Assembly (NCBI RefSeq): GCF_000024545.1
Contig: NC_013947.1
Location: 6,014,001 to 6,078,000, forward strand
DNA length: 64,000 nucleotides
Direction of reading: 5' to 3'
From: Stackebrandtia nassauensis DSM 44728
GTDB lineage: Bacteria; Actinomycetota; Actinomycetes; Mycobacteriales; Micromonosporaceae
The notes under the pieces are model-generated. The model saw only the letters and a list, made by a program, of their open reading frames with translations, did not search any database and had not been told where the DNA came from. Of this stretch, positions 44,262 to 53,660 are shown one piece after another (the first letter of the stretch is position 1; each line of letters starts with the position of its first letter). The position numbers were made by a program, and so were the translations under genes.

Positions 44262-45604
44262 ACCTTCTGGTCGTAGGGGCTTCACACCGCACGGCTCCGG
44301 TGGACCTGCTGGAGAAGCTCGCCGTCGACTCCGACACCGTCTGGGCGATGACGCAACGGCTGCTGGCCGGGCGTTACGTCGAGGAGGTCGTCGTCCTGTC
44401 GACCTGCAACCGGGTGGAGATCTACGCCGCCGTCACCGGTTTCCACGGCGGTCTGGTCGACATCGCCGACGAACTGGCCGAACTGGCGGGCATGAACCGG
44501 GAGGCGCTGTCGGGGCACCTGTACATCCGGCACGAGACCCAGGCCGTCAAGCACGCCTTCGCCGTCGCCTCCGGCCTGGATTCGCTGGTGGCCGGGGAAT
44601 CGCAGATCCTCGGGCAGCTGCGCGACGCCTACGACACCGCCAAGGAGTCGGGCTCGGTCTCGCGGATGCTGCACGAGCTGATGCAGCAGGCGCTGCGGGT
44701 CGGCAAACGGATCCACTCCGAGGCCAATGTGGACGCTGCGGGCCCGAGTGTCGTCAGCGCCGCGCTGGACCTCGGCGAGCAGCAATGGGACCGTGAACTG
44801 GCCGGTTCCCGGGTCCTGGTCGTCGGCGCCGGTGCCATGGGCGCGCTGGCCACGGCCGCCACCACCCGCCGGGGCGCGACTTCGGTGACCATCGCCAACC
44901 GCGACGGCGCCCGCGCCAAGCGACTGGCCGCCAACCACGGCGCCGCCACCGTCGAGTGGGACAACCTGGCCGAGGCGGTCGCACAGGCCGACGTCGTCGT
45001 GACCGCGACCGGCGCGAGCCGTCCGGTGCTGACCCTGGAGACGCTGCGCGACCGGCGCGACAGCCTGCTGATCTGCGACCTGGCGGTGCCCCGCGACGTG
45101 GCGCGCGAGGTCACGGGCCTGGCGGGCGTGCACGTCGTCGACATCGAGACGCTCAGCCAGCAGGGCCGCACCGCCCCCGACCGCGAGTACCTGGACGCGG
45201 CGCGCCGGATCCTGGCCGAGGAGGTCGAGGCCTTCTGCGGCATCGCCCGGGCGGCGCAGGTGGCGCCGACGGTCGCGGCACTGCGCACCCGCGCCGACGA
45301 GGTCGTCGACGCCGAGCTGTCGCGACTGCGCCGCCGCACCCCCGAACTGAGCGACGACCAGCGCGCCGAGGTTGCGCACACGGTTCACCGGGTAGTACGT
45401 CAACTGCTGCACCAGCCGACCGTGCGGGTGAAACAGCTGGCCGAGGAGCCGGGTGGGGAGTCCTACGCGCGAGCGTTGCGGGAACTGTTCGCACTCGACA
45501 GTCCGGGACTGGAGTCCTTGGAGGGCAACGAAACGGCCGAGGCGCTGCGTGTCGTCCCTGACGACAGCGCCGGAAACGATAATACACATTGGACTTCAAT
45601 GTGA
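44258..45604 (+). CDS. hemA: Glutamyl-tRNA reductase
   Basis: 448 residues; GGAGG ribosome-binding site within the end of rex. Catalytic Cys50 in LSTCNRVEIYA, His in GASHRTAP, GLDSLVAGESQILGQ near 105, NADPH-binding VVGAGAMG near 185, and a C-terminal dimerisation helix. It reduces glutamyl-tRNA(Glu) to glutamate-1-semialdehyde, the first committed step to tetrapyrroles. Length is typical. The last dozen codons are less GC-biased than the rest. In most relatives hemC follows directly; here a 133-bp gap and hemD follow instead. Confidence 0.96.
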   Translation: MNLLVVGASHRTAPVDLLEKLAVDSDTVWAMTQRLLAGRYVEEVVVLSTCNRVEIYAAVTGFHGGLVDIADELAELAGMNREALSGHLYIRHETQAVKHAFAVASGLDSLVAGESQILGQLRDAYDTAKESGSVSRMLHELMQQALRVGKRIHSEANVDAAGPSVVSAALDLGEQQWDRELAGSRVLVVGAGAMGALATAATTRRGATSVTIANRDGARAKRLAANHGAATVEWDNLAEAVAQADVVVTATGASRPVLTLETLRDRRDSLLICDLAVPRDVAREVTGLAGVHVVDIETLSQQGRTAPDREYLDAARRILAEEVEAFCGIARAAQVAPTVAALRTRADEVVDAELSRLRRRTPELSDDQRAEVAHTVHRVVRQLLHQPTVRVKQLAEEPGGESYARALRELFALDSPGLESLEGNETAEALRVVPDDSAGNDNTHWTSM

Positions 45605-45737
45605 CTTTTCGCGGGACGTTCGGTAAGGTCTACGCCCGGCGAGCGGCGATGACGCGCGCGCCAGCTGTGACTTTCCGCGCGATCAGCGACGGGGCGGCGA
45701 TCGATATGGCTATGGAAATACCTATGGAGCGAAGTAA

Positions 45738-47321
45738 ATGAATGATGTTCACAATCTCCCCGGACGTGTCCGATTCGTCGGAACCGGCCCCGGAGACCCG
45801 GGCCTCTTGACCAAACGGGCCCTCGACGCGATCGCCGTGGCCGATCTGGTGGTGCACGACCGCAATCTGCCGCAGCAGATGCTGGAGGCGGCGCAGGAGC
45901 ACGCGGGGGACAACGCCGTGTTCACGGTGGCCGACGCGACGTCCACCGAGCTGATCAAGGACCTGATCACCGCCGCCCGCGAGGGCCGCAACGTCGCCCG
46001 GCTGCTGACCGGCGACGCGTACCCCAACGCGACCGCCCAGGACGAGATCGCCGCGATCCTGGACACCGAGGTGGCCGTCGAGGTCATCCCCGGCGTCAGC
46101 TACGCCTCCGCCGTGGCCGGTTACGCGGGCATGCCGCCCGGCGGCCTGCGCACCCTCATCGACGTCGACGACGTGTCGCAACTGGACACCACGACGCTGG
46201 CCGCCGCGATCGCCAACGGCACCCTGGTGCTCACCAGCGACGTCGCCAACCTGGCCGTGGTGCGGGACAACCTGCGCGCCACCGGCATCGACTCGGCCAC
46301 CCCGGTCGCGGTCACCGGCGACGTCACCGGCGAGACCCAGTTCACCGCGACCTCCACGGTGGACACCTTCGTGGAGGCGGCGCTCGGCTTCGCCGGCCGC
46401 GTCGTCATCACCATCGGCAAGGGCGTCGAGGACCGCAACCGGCTGGGCTGGTGGGAGAACCGGCCGCTGTACGGCTGGAAGGTGCTGATCCCCCGCACCA
46501 AGGAGCAGGCCGGCGAGATGAGCGACAAGCTGCGCGAGTACGGCGCCATCCCGTGCGAGGTGCCGACCATCGCCGTCGAGCCGCCCCGCACTCCGGCCCA
46601 GATGGAACGCGCCATCAAGGGCCTGGTGGACGGCCGCTACGCCTGGATCGTGTTCACCTCCGCCAACGCCGTCAAGGCCATCTGGGAGAAGTTCGCCGAG
46701 CACGGCCTGGACGCGCGCGCCTTCGGCGGTCTCAAGATCGCCTGCGTCGGCGACGCCACCGCCGCCAAGGTCCGCTCCTTCGGCATCGAGCCGGAGCTGC
46801 TGCCCACCGGCGAGCAGTCCGGAACCGGTCTGCTGGAAGTGTTCCCGCCGCACGACACCATCCTGGACCCGGTCTCGCGGGTGCTGCTGCCGCGCGCCGA
46901 CATCGCCACCGAGGCACTGTCGGCCGGGTTGCAGGAGCGCGGCTGGGAGGTCGACGACGTCACCGCCTACCGGACGGTGCGCGCCTCGCCGCCGCCCGCC
47001 GACATCCGCGACGCCATCAAGTCCGGCGGCTTCGACGCTGTGTTGTTCACCTCATCGTCGACCGTGCGGAACCTGGTCGGTATCGCCGGCAAGCCGCACG
47101 CCCGCACCGTCGTGTCGGTGATCGGCCCGCACACCGCCGAGACCGCCACCGAGTTCGGCCTGCGTGTGGACGCGCAACCGCAGCACGCCAACATGCCCAG
47201 CCTCGTCGAGGCGCTCGCCGAGTACGCGGTGGCGCTGAAGAAGCGGATGGCCGAGGCCCCGGTGAAGCAGCGTCGCGGCGCCAAGGCGCAGGGTCCGACC
47301 GCGCTACGGTTTCGGTCATGA
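45738..47321 (+). CDS. hemD: Fused uroporphyrinogen-III methyltransferase-like/uroporphyrinogen-III synthase
   Basis: 527 residues. Residues 10-245 resemble SUMT/Cob[14 protein letters not shown] and [18 protein letters not shown] are present, but the central motif reads [15 protein letters not shown] rather than GGDPF-x-FGRGGEE, so methyl transfer may be lost. Residues 250-505 are a HemD domain ([48 protein letters not shown]). HemD closes hydroxymethylbilane to uroporphyrinogen III. The fusion is normal for actinobacteria. Its substrate enzyme HemC is not in the cluster. Stop overlaps hemB start. Confidence 0.9.
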   Translation: MNDVHNLPGRVRFVGTGPGDPGLLTKRALDAIAVADLVVHDRNLPQQMLEAAQEHAGDNAVFTVADATSTELIKDLITAAREGRNVARLLTGDAYPNATAQDEIAAILDTEVAVEVIPGVSYASAVAGYAGMPPGGLRTLIDVDDVSQLDTTTLAAAIANGTLVLTSDVANLAVVRDNLRATGIDSATPVAVTGDVTGETQFTATSTVDTFVEAALGFAGRVVITIGKGVEDRNRLGWWENRPLYGWKVLIPRTKEQAGEMSDKLREYGAIPCEVPTIAVEPPRTPAQMERAIKGLVDGRYAWIVFTSANAVKAIWEKFAEHGLDARAFGGLKIACVGDATAAKVRSFGIEPELLPTGEQSGTGLLEVFPPHDTILDPVSRVLLPRADIATEALSAGLQERGWEVDDVTAYRTVRASPPPADIRDAIKSGGFDAVLFTSSSTVRNLVGIAGKPHARTVVSVIGPHTAETATEFGLRVDAQPQHANMPSLVEALAEYAVALKKRMAEAPVKQRRGAKAQGPTALRFRS

Positions 47322-48325
47322 GCGAAACCGTTGAACCTTCGGGGTTTCCGCGAATCCGGCCCCGGCGGCTGCGCCAGGGGTCCGCGATGCGCCGCATGGT
47401 CGCCGAGACCCGGGTGCACCCGTCCGACCTGATGCTGCCGATGTTCGTCCGCGAGGGACTTGACGCGCCGCGTCCCATCCCCTCGATGCCGGGCGTCATG
47501 CAGCACACCCGCGAGTCGCTGCGCAAGGCCGTCGTGGCCGCCGCGCACGCCGGGGTCGGCGGCGTCATGATCTTCGGCGTACCCGCCGAGAAGGACGCCA
47601 CCGGTTCGGGCGCCATCGACCCCGACGGCATCGGCAACCTCGCGCTGGCCGACGTCACCGCCGAGGTCGGGGACTCCCTGGTGGTCGTGTCCGACCTGTG
47701 CCTCGACGAGTTCACCGACCACGGCCACTGCGGCGTGCTCGCCGCCGACGGCAGCGTCGACAACGACGCCACCCTGGAGCGGTACGCCGACATGGCCATC
47801 GCCCAGGCCCAGGCGGGCGCGCACATGCTGGGCGCTTCGGGCATGATGGACGGTCAGGTCGGCTACGTCCGCACCGCCCTGGACCGGGCCGGTTTCGAGA
47901 ACACGGGCGTGTTCGCCTACGCCGTCAAGTACTCCTCGGCGGCCTTCGGGCCGTTCCGCGAGGCGGTCGAATCGGCGCTGCAGGGCGACCGCCGCAGCTA
48001 CCAGCAGGACCCCGCCAACGCCCGCGAGGCGCTGCGCGAGGTCGAACTGGACGTGGCCGAGGGCGCCGACATCGTCATGGTCAAACCGGGACTGCCCTAT
48101 CTGGACATCATCAGGGCGGTGTCCGAGCACGTGACGGTTCCGGTCGCGGCCTACCAGGTCTCCGGCGAATACTCCATGGTGGAGGCAGCCGCTGCCAACG
48201 GCTGGATCGACCGGGAACGCATGATGCTCGAATCACTGGTGTCGATCAAACGCGCCGGGGCCTCGATCATCGCGACCTACTGGGCCGAGGAAGCCGCGCG
48301 GCTGCTGCGCGAGGAACGTTTCTGA
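47318..48325 (+). CDS. hemB: Delta-aminolevulinic acid dehydratase (porphobilinogen synthase)
   Basis: 335 residues, ATGA overlap with hemD. Active-site lysines Lys204 ([15 protein letters not shown]) and Lys256 ([10 protein letters not shown]) are present. The metal loop [14 protein letters not shown] has Cys128, Asp130 and Cys138, so one of the three zinc cysteines is replaced by Asp, as in many actinobacteria. It condenses two aminolevulinates to porphobilinogen. Fourth gene of the rex-hem operon and so probably under Rex control. Confidence 0.96.
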   Translation: MSETVEPSGFPRIRPRRLRQGSAMRRMVAETRVHPSDLMLPMFVREGLDAPRPIPSMPGVMQHTRESLRKAVVAAAHAGVGGVMIFGVPAEKDATGSGAIDPDGIGNLALADVTAEVGDSLVVVSDLCLDEFTDHGHCGVLAADGSVDNDATLERYADMAIAQAQAGAHMLGASGMMDGQVGYVRTALDRAGFENTGVFAYAVKYSSAAFGPFREAVESALQGDRRSYQQDPANAREALREVELDVAEGADIVMVKPGLPYLDIIRAVSEHVTVPVAAYQVSGEYSMVEAAAANGWIDRERMMLESLVSIKRAGASIIATYWAEEAARLLREERF

Positions 48326-48329
48326 ACCC

Positions 48330-48836
48330 GTGACGTCCATGCCGACGATGGAACCCGAGGCTTTCCATTCACCGTTGCGCGATCAGCTCGAGTTGTTCCT
48401 CGACGAGTACCGTGCCGCGCTGCGTGACAGCCTCGACGGCTTGACCGAGGAACAGGCCCGGCAGTCCTTGGTGGCTTCCAAGACGACGCTGCTGGGCCTG
48501 GTCAAACACGCGACCTTCGTGGAGAAGGTCTGGTTCGACGAGGCGGTGAGGTGCCGGTCTCGCGCCGAGATCGGCATTCCCGACACCCCGGACGAGTCCT
48601 TCGATCTCGACGCCGACGACACGATCGCCAGCATCCAGCGGGCTCACCGTGAAGCCTGCGAAGCCTCCCGCGAGGCCACGGCGAAGCTGACGCTGGACGA
48701 CGTCGTCACCGGCAACCGTCGCGGCCCGCTGCCGCTGCGCTGGGTCTACCTGCACGTGCTGCGTGAACTGACCCAGCACCGCGGCCACGCCGACATCCTG
48801 CGCGAACAGATCCTCGACGGCACCGCCGAGGGCTAG
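48330..48836 (+). CDS. DinB/DUF664-family protein
   Basis: 168 residues from a GTG, or 165 from ATG at 48339. Four-helix DinB-like fold: RDQLELFLDEYRAALRDSL, LLGLVKHATFVEKVWF with the first metal His, and VLRELTQHRGHADILREQI with the His-x3-His-type ligands. Members are metal enzymes, some of them mycothiol-dependent transferases. Only 4 bp after hemB, perhaps co-transcribed, but unrelated to heme synthesis as far as can be seen. Confidence 0.85.
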   Translation: MTSMPTMEPEAFHSPLRDQLELFLDEYRAALRDSLDGLTEEQARQSLVASKTTLLGLVKHATFVEKVWFDEAVRCRSRAEIGIPDTPDESFDLDADDTIASIQRAHREACEASREATAKLTLDDVVTGNRRGPLPLRWVYLHVLRELTQHRGHADILREQILDGTAEG

Positions 48837-48840
48837 CGGC

Positions 48841-49227
48841 TCAGTCGAGGCAGAACTCGTTGCCCTCGATGTCCTGCATCGCGATGCACGACTCGTTCTC
48901 CTCGTCGGCGGGCAGCAGTTGCACCCGAACCGCGCCGAGCGGGAGCAGTCGGGCGCACTCGGCCTCCAATGCGGCGAGGCGTTCCTCCCCCACCAGCCCG
49001 GTGCCGACCCTCACGTCAAGATGCACCCGGTTCTTGACGACCCTGTCCTCCGGTACCCGCTGAAAGAACAGCCGCGGGCCCACACCCGAGGGGTCGACGC
49101 ATGCGGACCAGGTATCGGGATCGTCGGACGGCGTCAGGTCGTAGCCCAGCACCGCGCACCAGAACGTGGCAACCCGCTCGGGCTGGGCGCAGTCGAAGGT
49201 GACCTGGAACTGTTTGACCGAGGGCAT
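48841..49227 (-). CDS. Glyoxalase/VOC-family protein
   Basis: 128 residues. Paired beta-alpha-beta-beta-beta modules of the vicinal oxygen chelate fold: QFQVTFDCAQPERVATFWCAVLGY at the start, VHLDVRVG mid-way, IAMQDIEGNEFCLD at the end. Metal-ligand positions His and Glu near the strand ends are partly kept. Members range from glyoxalases to antibiotic-binding proteins; function here is unassigned. Converges with the DinB gene with a 4-bp gap. Confidence 0.83.
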   Translation of the reverse strand: MPSVKQFQVTFDCAQPERVATFWCAVLGYDLTPSDDPDTWSACVDPSGVGPRLFFQRVPEDRVVKNRVHLDVRVGTGLVGEERLAALEAECARLLPLGAVRVQLLPADEENESCIAMQDIEGNEFCLD

Positions 49228-49250
49228 CGGTACACCATATAGGCGCTTGC

Positions 49251-50210
49251 CTATGGAGCCGGTTCAGGTGCTGGCTCGGTGTCCGGGCTGGTCCGGCGGG
49301 ACCAGTAGCCCGCCAGCAGCGAGCCGGAGACGTTGTGCCACACCGAGAACACGACGGCCGGGAGCGCCGCGGCCGGGTTGAAGTGCGCCATCGCCAGTGC
49401 CGCGGCAAGCGCCGAGTTCTGCATGCCGACCTCGATGCTGATGGCGCGCCGTCCCGTGACGGGCATGCCGAAGACCCGCGCGATGCCGTAACCCAACGCC
49501 AGGCCGCACACATTGTGGACGATCACGGCCAGCACGACGAGCGCCCCGACCTTCAGCAGAATGTCGGCGCTGCCCGCCACCACGACCATGACCACGACGG
49601 TGATGCCCGCGACCGACACCAGCGGCAGCGCGTCCTCGCAGCGGTCGACGACCTTCGGGACGAAGCGGCGCAACAGCAGGCCGATCACGATCGGGACCAG
49701 CACCACCTGGACGATCGAGAAGAACAGGTCGCCCACGTCGACGGGCAGGAACCGGCCCGCCAACAGCCACACCAGAACCGGGGTGAGCAGCGGAGCCAGC
49801 AGTGTGGACAGGGTGGTCATCGCGACCGACAGCGCGGTGTCGCCGCGCGCCAGGAACACCATCACGTTGGAGGCGGTGCCGCCGGGCGCCGCGCCCACCA
49901 GCACCATGCCGACGGCCAGCATCGTGGGCAGGTCGAACGCGACCGCGAGCCCGTAGCCGAGCAGCGGCATCACCACGTACTGGGCGGCGACGCCCAACAG
50001 CACCGGGATGGGACGTTTGCCGATGATCGCGAAGTCGGCCGGACGCAGGGTCATGCCCATGCCGAGCATGATCACCGCCAGCAGCCACGGCACCGCCGGG
50101 GCGGCGAAGGCGAAGGCCGACGGCGCGGCGAGGGCCACGGCTCCGGCGGCCAGGACGATGACCGGGAACCACCGGCCGGTGAAGGCGCCGATGCGCTGCA
50201 GGGCTGACAC
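49251..50210 (-). CDS. Bile acid:sodium symporter (BASS) family transporter
   Basis: 319 residues from a GTG; a longer open frame upstream overlaps the divergent gene and is not real. Ten membrane helices, with BASS signatures LGMGMTLRPADFAI near 50, VGAAPGGTASNVMVFLARGD near 105 and SIEVGMQNSALAAALA near 255. Takes up an organic anion with sodium; known bacterial substrates include bile acids, pyruvate and pantoate. The substrate cannot be told from sequence. 148 bp to the divergent membrane-protein gene. Confidence 0.9.
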   Translation of the reverse strand: MSALQRIGAFTGRWFPVIVLAAGAVALAAPSAFAFAAPAVPWLLAVIMLGMGMTLRPADFAIIGKRPIPVLLGVAAQYVVMPLLGYGLAVAFDLPTMLAVGMVLVGAAPGGTASNVMVFLARGDTALSVAMTTLSTLLAPLLTPVLVWLLAGRFLPVDVGDLFFSIVQVVLVPIVIGLLLRRFVPKVVDRCEDALPLVSVAGITVVVMVVVAGSADILLKVGALVVLAVIVHNVCGLALGYGIARVFGMPVTGRRAISIEVGMQNSALAAALAMAHFNPAAALPAVVFSVWHNVSGSLLAGYWSRRTSPDTEPAPEPAP

Positions 50211-50357
50211 GTGCGGGATCCTTTCCGAAGTCGGGCCACCGTACGTCGGATTGCGTGTTTCGGCAGCTTTGTCCCAGTATGCGAAAGCCCGGGAAGGTCG
50301 CGACGGTGCCCGGACCGGGCCGTGCGAAACTTGGTGCGCTCGCCCCGGGAGGTTCCG

Positions 50358-51011
50358 ATGGAAGACAAGCGCGCCAACGGTTCCAGTGGCAAACCGCCGT
50401 TCCTGGAGCGGCACGGCACCGCCGCGTTCGCCGTGGTGGCTACGCTCGCGGTGGCCGCACTGGTGATCGTGCCGCAATTCACTGAGGACGAGTCGCCGTC
50501 CGACGACCCCAGTCCCTCGATCAGCACGGTGACGCAGACCCCGGACCTGACGGCGTTGGGCGAGCGGATGTGTGACAAGCCCGCTCCGCAGCCGGACACC
50601 AAGGCGTACCAGGGCAAGGGCCCGCACAAGTTCACCGCGTTCGACGGCGACACGACGAACCTGGAGTTCGCCCAGCTCACCCCCGACTGGGTGACGAAGG
50701 ACGCCGCCGAGGTGGAGCTGGTGGTGTGCTTCGACGCGAGGTTCGTCAAGGTGGTCAACACCTGCGACCTGCGCAACAACGACGACGAGATCGTCGAGGT
50801 GGACGTCCTCGCGTTCGACTACCACTTCCGGATCTTCGAAGCCAGGACCGGCGACCTGCTGGACGAGCAGGTCGAACGCGCCGACGATCCCACCTGCCCG
50901 ACGTCGGTGCTGATGGAGGCCGACAAGAAGAGGTGGAGCGTGGACTCCCCCGTCGACGAGGACCGGGTCCGCGACATCGTCGAACCCTGGGTGACGGCCA
51001 CCGTCGACTAA
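50358..51011 (+). CDS. Membrane-anchored protein of unknown function
   Basis: 217 residues; GGGAGG seven bases before the ATG. One N-terminal membrane helix (TAAFAVVATLAVAALVIVPQF) after a short cytosolic tail, then an extracellular part with a Ser/Pro-rich linker and a compact domain with four cysteines (RMCDKP, VVCFDA, NTCDLR, PTCPT) that could pair. No family recognised. Strand-rich segments (KFTAFDG, VEVDVLAFDYHFRIFEA) suggest a beta fold. Stands alone between divergent and convergent neighbours. Confidence 0.75.
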   Translation: MEDKRANGSSGKPPFLERHGTAAFAVVATLAVAALVIVPQFTEDESPSDDPSPSISTVTQTPDLTALGERMCDKPAPQPDTKAYQGKGPHKFTAFDGDTTNLEFAQLTPDWVTKDAAEVELVVCFDARFVKVVNTCDLRNNDDEIVEVDVLAFDYHFRIFEARTGDLLDEQVERADDPTCPTSVLMEADKKRWSVDSPVDEDRVRDIVEPWVTATVD

Positions 51012-51025
51012 AAGGCGCGCGAAAA

Positions 51026-51073
51026 AGCGAGGCCGACGCGAACCACCTGCCAGTAGTACGCGCCAGCCTCGCT
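51026..51073 (-). terminator. Terminator of the lipoprotein gene (minus strand)
   Basis: Arms AGCGAGGC (51026-51033) and GCCTCGCT (51066-51073) enclose a 32-base loop. Read on the minus strand the stem is followed by TTTTT, so it should end the transcript of the lipoprotein gene at 51094-51639; it may also stop the convergent transcript. Confidence 0.6.
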
Positions 51074-51093
51074 CAAAAACCCCTCGGAGAACG

Positions 51094-51639
51094 CTAGATC
51101 GGCGTCGCGTCGGTGAGCAGTTCGATCAGGTTGTCGAACTCCTCGTTCGGGGCGACCCCACATTCGTCGGTCTTCATCTCGACCGGTTTGCCCTCGCTGA
51201 GTTCCACCTTCAGCTGGAACGTCGGCATGTCGTTGCACTGCTTGTCGGACTTCTTGTTCGTGTCGGTGATGCCCTTCGTGCCCGCCAGGTCGATGAGCTG
51301 CTTCAGCTCCTTCGACGACAGGTCGCCCTTCTTCGTGGCCATCTTGGCCTTCACGTAGGACCACTTGCCCTCGGCGTCGATCTCGAGGGTCTCCTCGTTG
51401 CCCGCGAAGCCGCCCGACTTCGTCAGGGTCACCGTGGTGACGTCCCCGGCCAGTTTGTCCTTCGAGCTGCTGGACCCCGAACCGGATTCTTCCTTGTCCT
51501 CGTCCTTGCCGCCCTGGTCTGACGCCTCGGACGACTTGTCGCCGGACGAGCTCGCCGAGTCCTCCTTCGGCTCGCAGGCCGTCAGCGCCACCGCGACGGC
51601 GCCGGTCAACACGAGAGCGGAAATCCTGATGAGCTTCAT
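51094..51639 (-). CDS. Lipoprotein of unknown function
   Basis: 181 residues from the ATG at 51639. Short signal with lipobox LTAC, then a 45-residue Ser/Asp/Lys/Gly linker and a small domain of strands and helices (VTTVTLTKSGGF, LKQLIDLAGTKGI, FQLKVELSEGKPVEMKTDECG). Two cysteines in the domain (KQCND, DECGV) may form a disulfide. Similar in plan to many actinobacterial extracellular lipoproteins; no function assigned. Divergent from the GlcD-like gene 73 bp away. Confidence 0.8.
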   Translation of the reverse strand: MKLIRISALVLTGAVAVALTACEPKEDSASSSGDKSSEASDQGGKDEDKEESGSGSSSSKDKLAGDVTTVTLTKSGGFAGNEETLEIDAEGKWSYVKAKMATKKGDLSSKELKQLIDLAGTKGITDTNKKSDKQCNDMPTFQLKVELSEGKPVEMKTDECGVAPNEEFDNLIELLTDATPI

Positions 51640-51712
51640 GGTCCTGTGACGCGCGGAAACCGCCGGGGGTTCCCGGTCGCCGAAAATTTTTCCGCGTGAC
51701 ACTATTCGGCGC

Positions 51713-53089
51713 ATGTTCCTCGATGACCTGCGTGCGGCCGTGGACGCTTCGGTGATCGTCACCGACCCCGACGTGCTGGCCGCCCACTCCCGCGACGAGG
51801 CCGACCTGTGCGAGTCGGGTCAGCCGCTGGTTTTGGTGCGGCCCAAGAACACCGCCGACGTGTCGATGGCCGTCAAGGTCGCCGCCGAGCACGGCGTCCC
51901 CGTGGTCCCGCAGGGCGCCCGCACCGGGCTGGCGGGCGGCGCCAACGCCGTGGACGGCTGCATGCTGCTGTCGACGGCCGCGATGAACGAGATCCGCGAG
52001 ATCGACCCCGTCAACCGGCTCGCCGTGGTGCAGCCGGGCGTGGTCAACGCCGAGATCTCGCGGGCCGCGGCCAAACACGGGCTGCGCTACGCCCCCGACC
52101 CCGGTTCCTTCGAGTCCTCCACGATCGGCGGCAACGTCGCCACCAACGCGGGCGGCATGTGCTGCGTCAAGTACGGCGTCACCGACGGCTACGTCCTCGG
52201 CCTGCAGGTCGTGCTCGCCAACGGCGAGGTGATGCGCTGCGGGCGCCGCACCGCCAAGGGCGTGGCCGGTTACGACCTGACCCGGCTGTTCACCGGCAGC
52301 GAGGGGACGCTGGGCGTCATCACCGAGATCACGGTGCGGCTGACGCCGATCCCGCGCCAGGCGCTGACGCTGGCGGCGGTGTTCCCGTCGACGACGGCCG
52401 CGGGCCGGGCGGTCACCGCGATCACGGCGGCCGGGGCGCAGCCGAGCCTGCTGGAGCTCATCGACCAGGTGCACCTCAAGGCCATCGAGGACCACCGGCC
52501 GATGGGGCTGGACACTGAGGCGGCGGCGATGCTGCTGGCGGCCTGCGACACCGGCATCGAGTCCGACCTGGCCGAGATCGAGCGGCTGTGCGAGGAATCC
52601 GGTGCCACCGAGGTGTACCGCGCCACCGACGCGGCCGAGGCCGAGGCGCTGCTGGCGGCGCGTCGGCTGGCCTACCCGGCCATGGAGAAACTGGGCACCA
52701 TCATCGTCGACGACATCGCGGTGCCGCGCGACCGGCTGGCCGAGGCGCTGGACGGCGTGGCGGCGGCCTCGCGCCGCAACGGCGTCACGATCGGGGTCAT
52801 CGCGCACGCCGGGGACGGCAACCTCCACCCCAACATCGTCGTCGACGGCCAGGATCCGTCCAGTGTGGTCGCGGGCCGGACGGCCTTCGACGAGATCATG
52901 GAACTGGCGCTGGCGCTGGGCGGCACCTGCTCGGGCGAACACGGTGTCGGCCTGCTGAAACGCGACTGGCTGGCCGAGGAGGCCGACGCGGTGAACATGC
53001 GCGTCCACCGTGCCGTCAAGGACGCGCTGGATCCGGCGGGGATCCTCAACCCGGGGAAGGTGCTGCGAGCCCGGCGAGAAATCGTCTGA
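51713..53089 (+). CDS. FAD-linked oxidase, GlcD/D-lactate dehydrogenase type
   Basis: 458 residues. FAD-binding PCMH domain: VPVVPQGARTGLAGGANAV near 62, DPGSFESSTIGGNVATNAGG near 125, and GYDLTRLFTGSEGTLGVITEIT near 190. C-terminal GlcD domain with GVIAHAGDGNLHPN near 360 and CSGEHGVG near 405, which hold the substrate-side histidines. It oxidises a 2-hydroxy acid such as glycolate or D-lactate to the keto acid. There is no GlcE/GlcF neighbour. Its 3' end overlaps the convergent kinase-like gene by 44 bp. Confidence 0.88.
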   Translation: MFLDDLRAAVDASVIVTDPDVLAAHSRDEADLCESGQPLVLVRPKNTADVSMAVKVAAEHGVPVVPQGARTGLAGGANAVDGCMLLSTAAMNEIREIDPVNRLAVVQPGVVNAEISRAAAKHGLRYAPDPGSFESSTIGGNVATNAGGMCCVKYGVTDGYVLGLQVVLANGEVMRCGRRTAKGVAGYDLTRLFTGSEGTLGVITEITVRLTPIPRQALTLAAVFPSTTAAGRAVTAITAAGAQPSLLELIDQVHLKAIEDHRPMGLDTEAAAMLLAACDTGIESDLAEIERLCEESGATEVYRATDAAEAEALLAARRLAYPAMEKLGTIIVDDIAVPRDRLAEALDGVAAASRRNGVTIGVIAHAGDGNLHPNIVVDGQDPSSVVAGRTAFDEIMELALALGGTCSGEHGVGLLKRDWLAEEADAVNMRVHRAVKDALDPAGILNPGKVLRARREIV

Positions 53090-53660
53090 CCTCGCGGCGG
53101 GTCCGCAGCCGGACGACGTTCGGGTGTCCGGCCAGCCGCTCCAGCAGCCGGGGCCGGTGCACCGTCGGGAACCGCCACACGTAGCCGAAGAACTCGCGGT
53201 CGAGGTTCTCCGGGCAGCCGGGGATGTCGTGGATCCGGTTGCCGACCAGGCGTCGTTTGACGGCCCGGTACAGGCAGCGGCGCCGCGGCGTGTCGACGAA
53301 CACGACCAGGTCGGCGCGCGGCAGCCGGAAGTCCATGGTGCTGTCGTAGTTGCCGTCGTGGATCCAGGCGTCCTCGGCGACGAGCTCGCGCAGCACCAGC
53401 TCCCACTCGTCGTCGGGGGAACGCTGCCAGCCGGGTTTCCAGTACAGCCGGTCCAGGTGCACGATCGGCAGGCCGTGGGCGCGGTTGAGGGCCACGGTGA
53501 TGGTGGACTTCCCGGCCCCGGCGCAACCGACGACCATGACCCGCCGCGGCGCCGGTGCGGCGACAGCCGATGTCGCGCGGTCGTCGGCACCGGCTCGCTC
53601 GCCGAGCGGCGGCCCGGACCGGTGCGTGGCGAGTTGGCTGGCCGGGTTCTCGTCGGTCAC
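53046..53660 (-). CDS. P-loop NTPase, topology-modulation/adenylate-kinase-like
   Basis: 204 residues from a GTG overlapping the previous stop (GTGA). After a disordered 38-residue start come the P-loop VVGCAGAGKST, HLDRLYWKPGW, WIHDGNYDSTMDFRLPRAD and VFVDTPRRRCLYRAVKRR, the order found in FlaR/topology-modulation-like small kinases. The WKPGW and DGNY motifs are the family mark. Substrate is unknown. Co-transcribed with the membrane protein upstream and convergent with the oxidase gene. Confidence 0.85.
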   Translation of the reverse strand: MTDENPASQLATHRSGPPLGERAGADDRATSAVAAPAPRRVMVVGCAGAGKSTITVALNRAHGLPIVHLDRLYWKPGWQRSPDDEWELVLRELVAEDAWIHDGNYDSTMDFRLPRADLVVFVDTPRRRCLYRAVKRRLVGNRIHDIPGCPENLDREFFGYVWRFPTVHRPRLLERLAGHPNVVRLRTRREVRRFLAGLAAPSPG

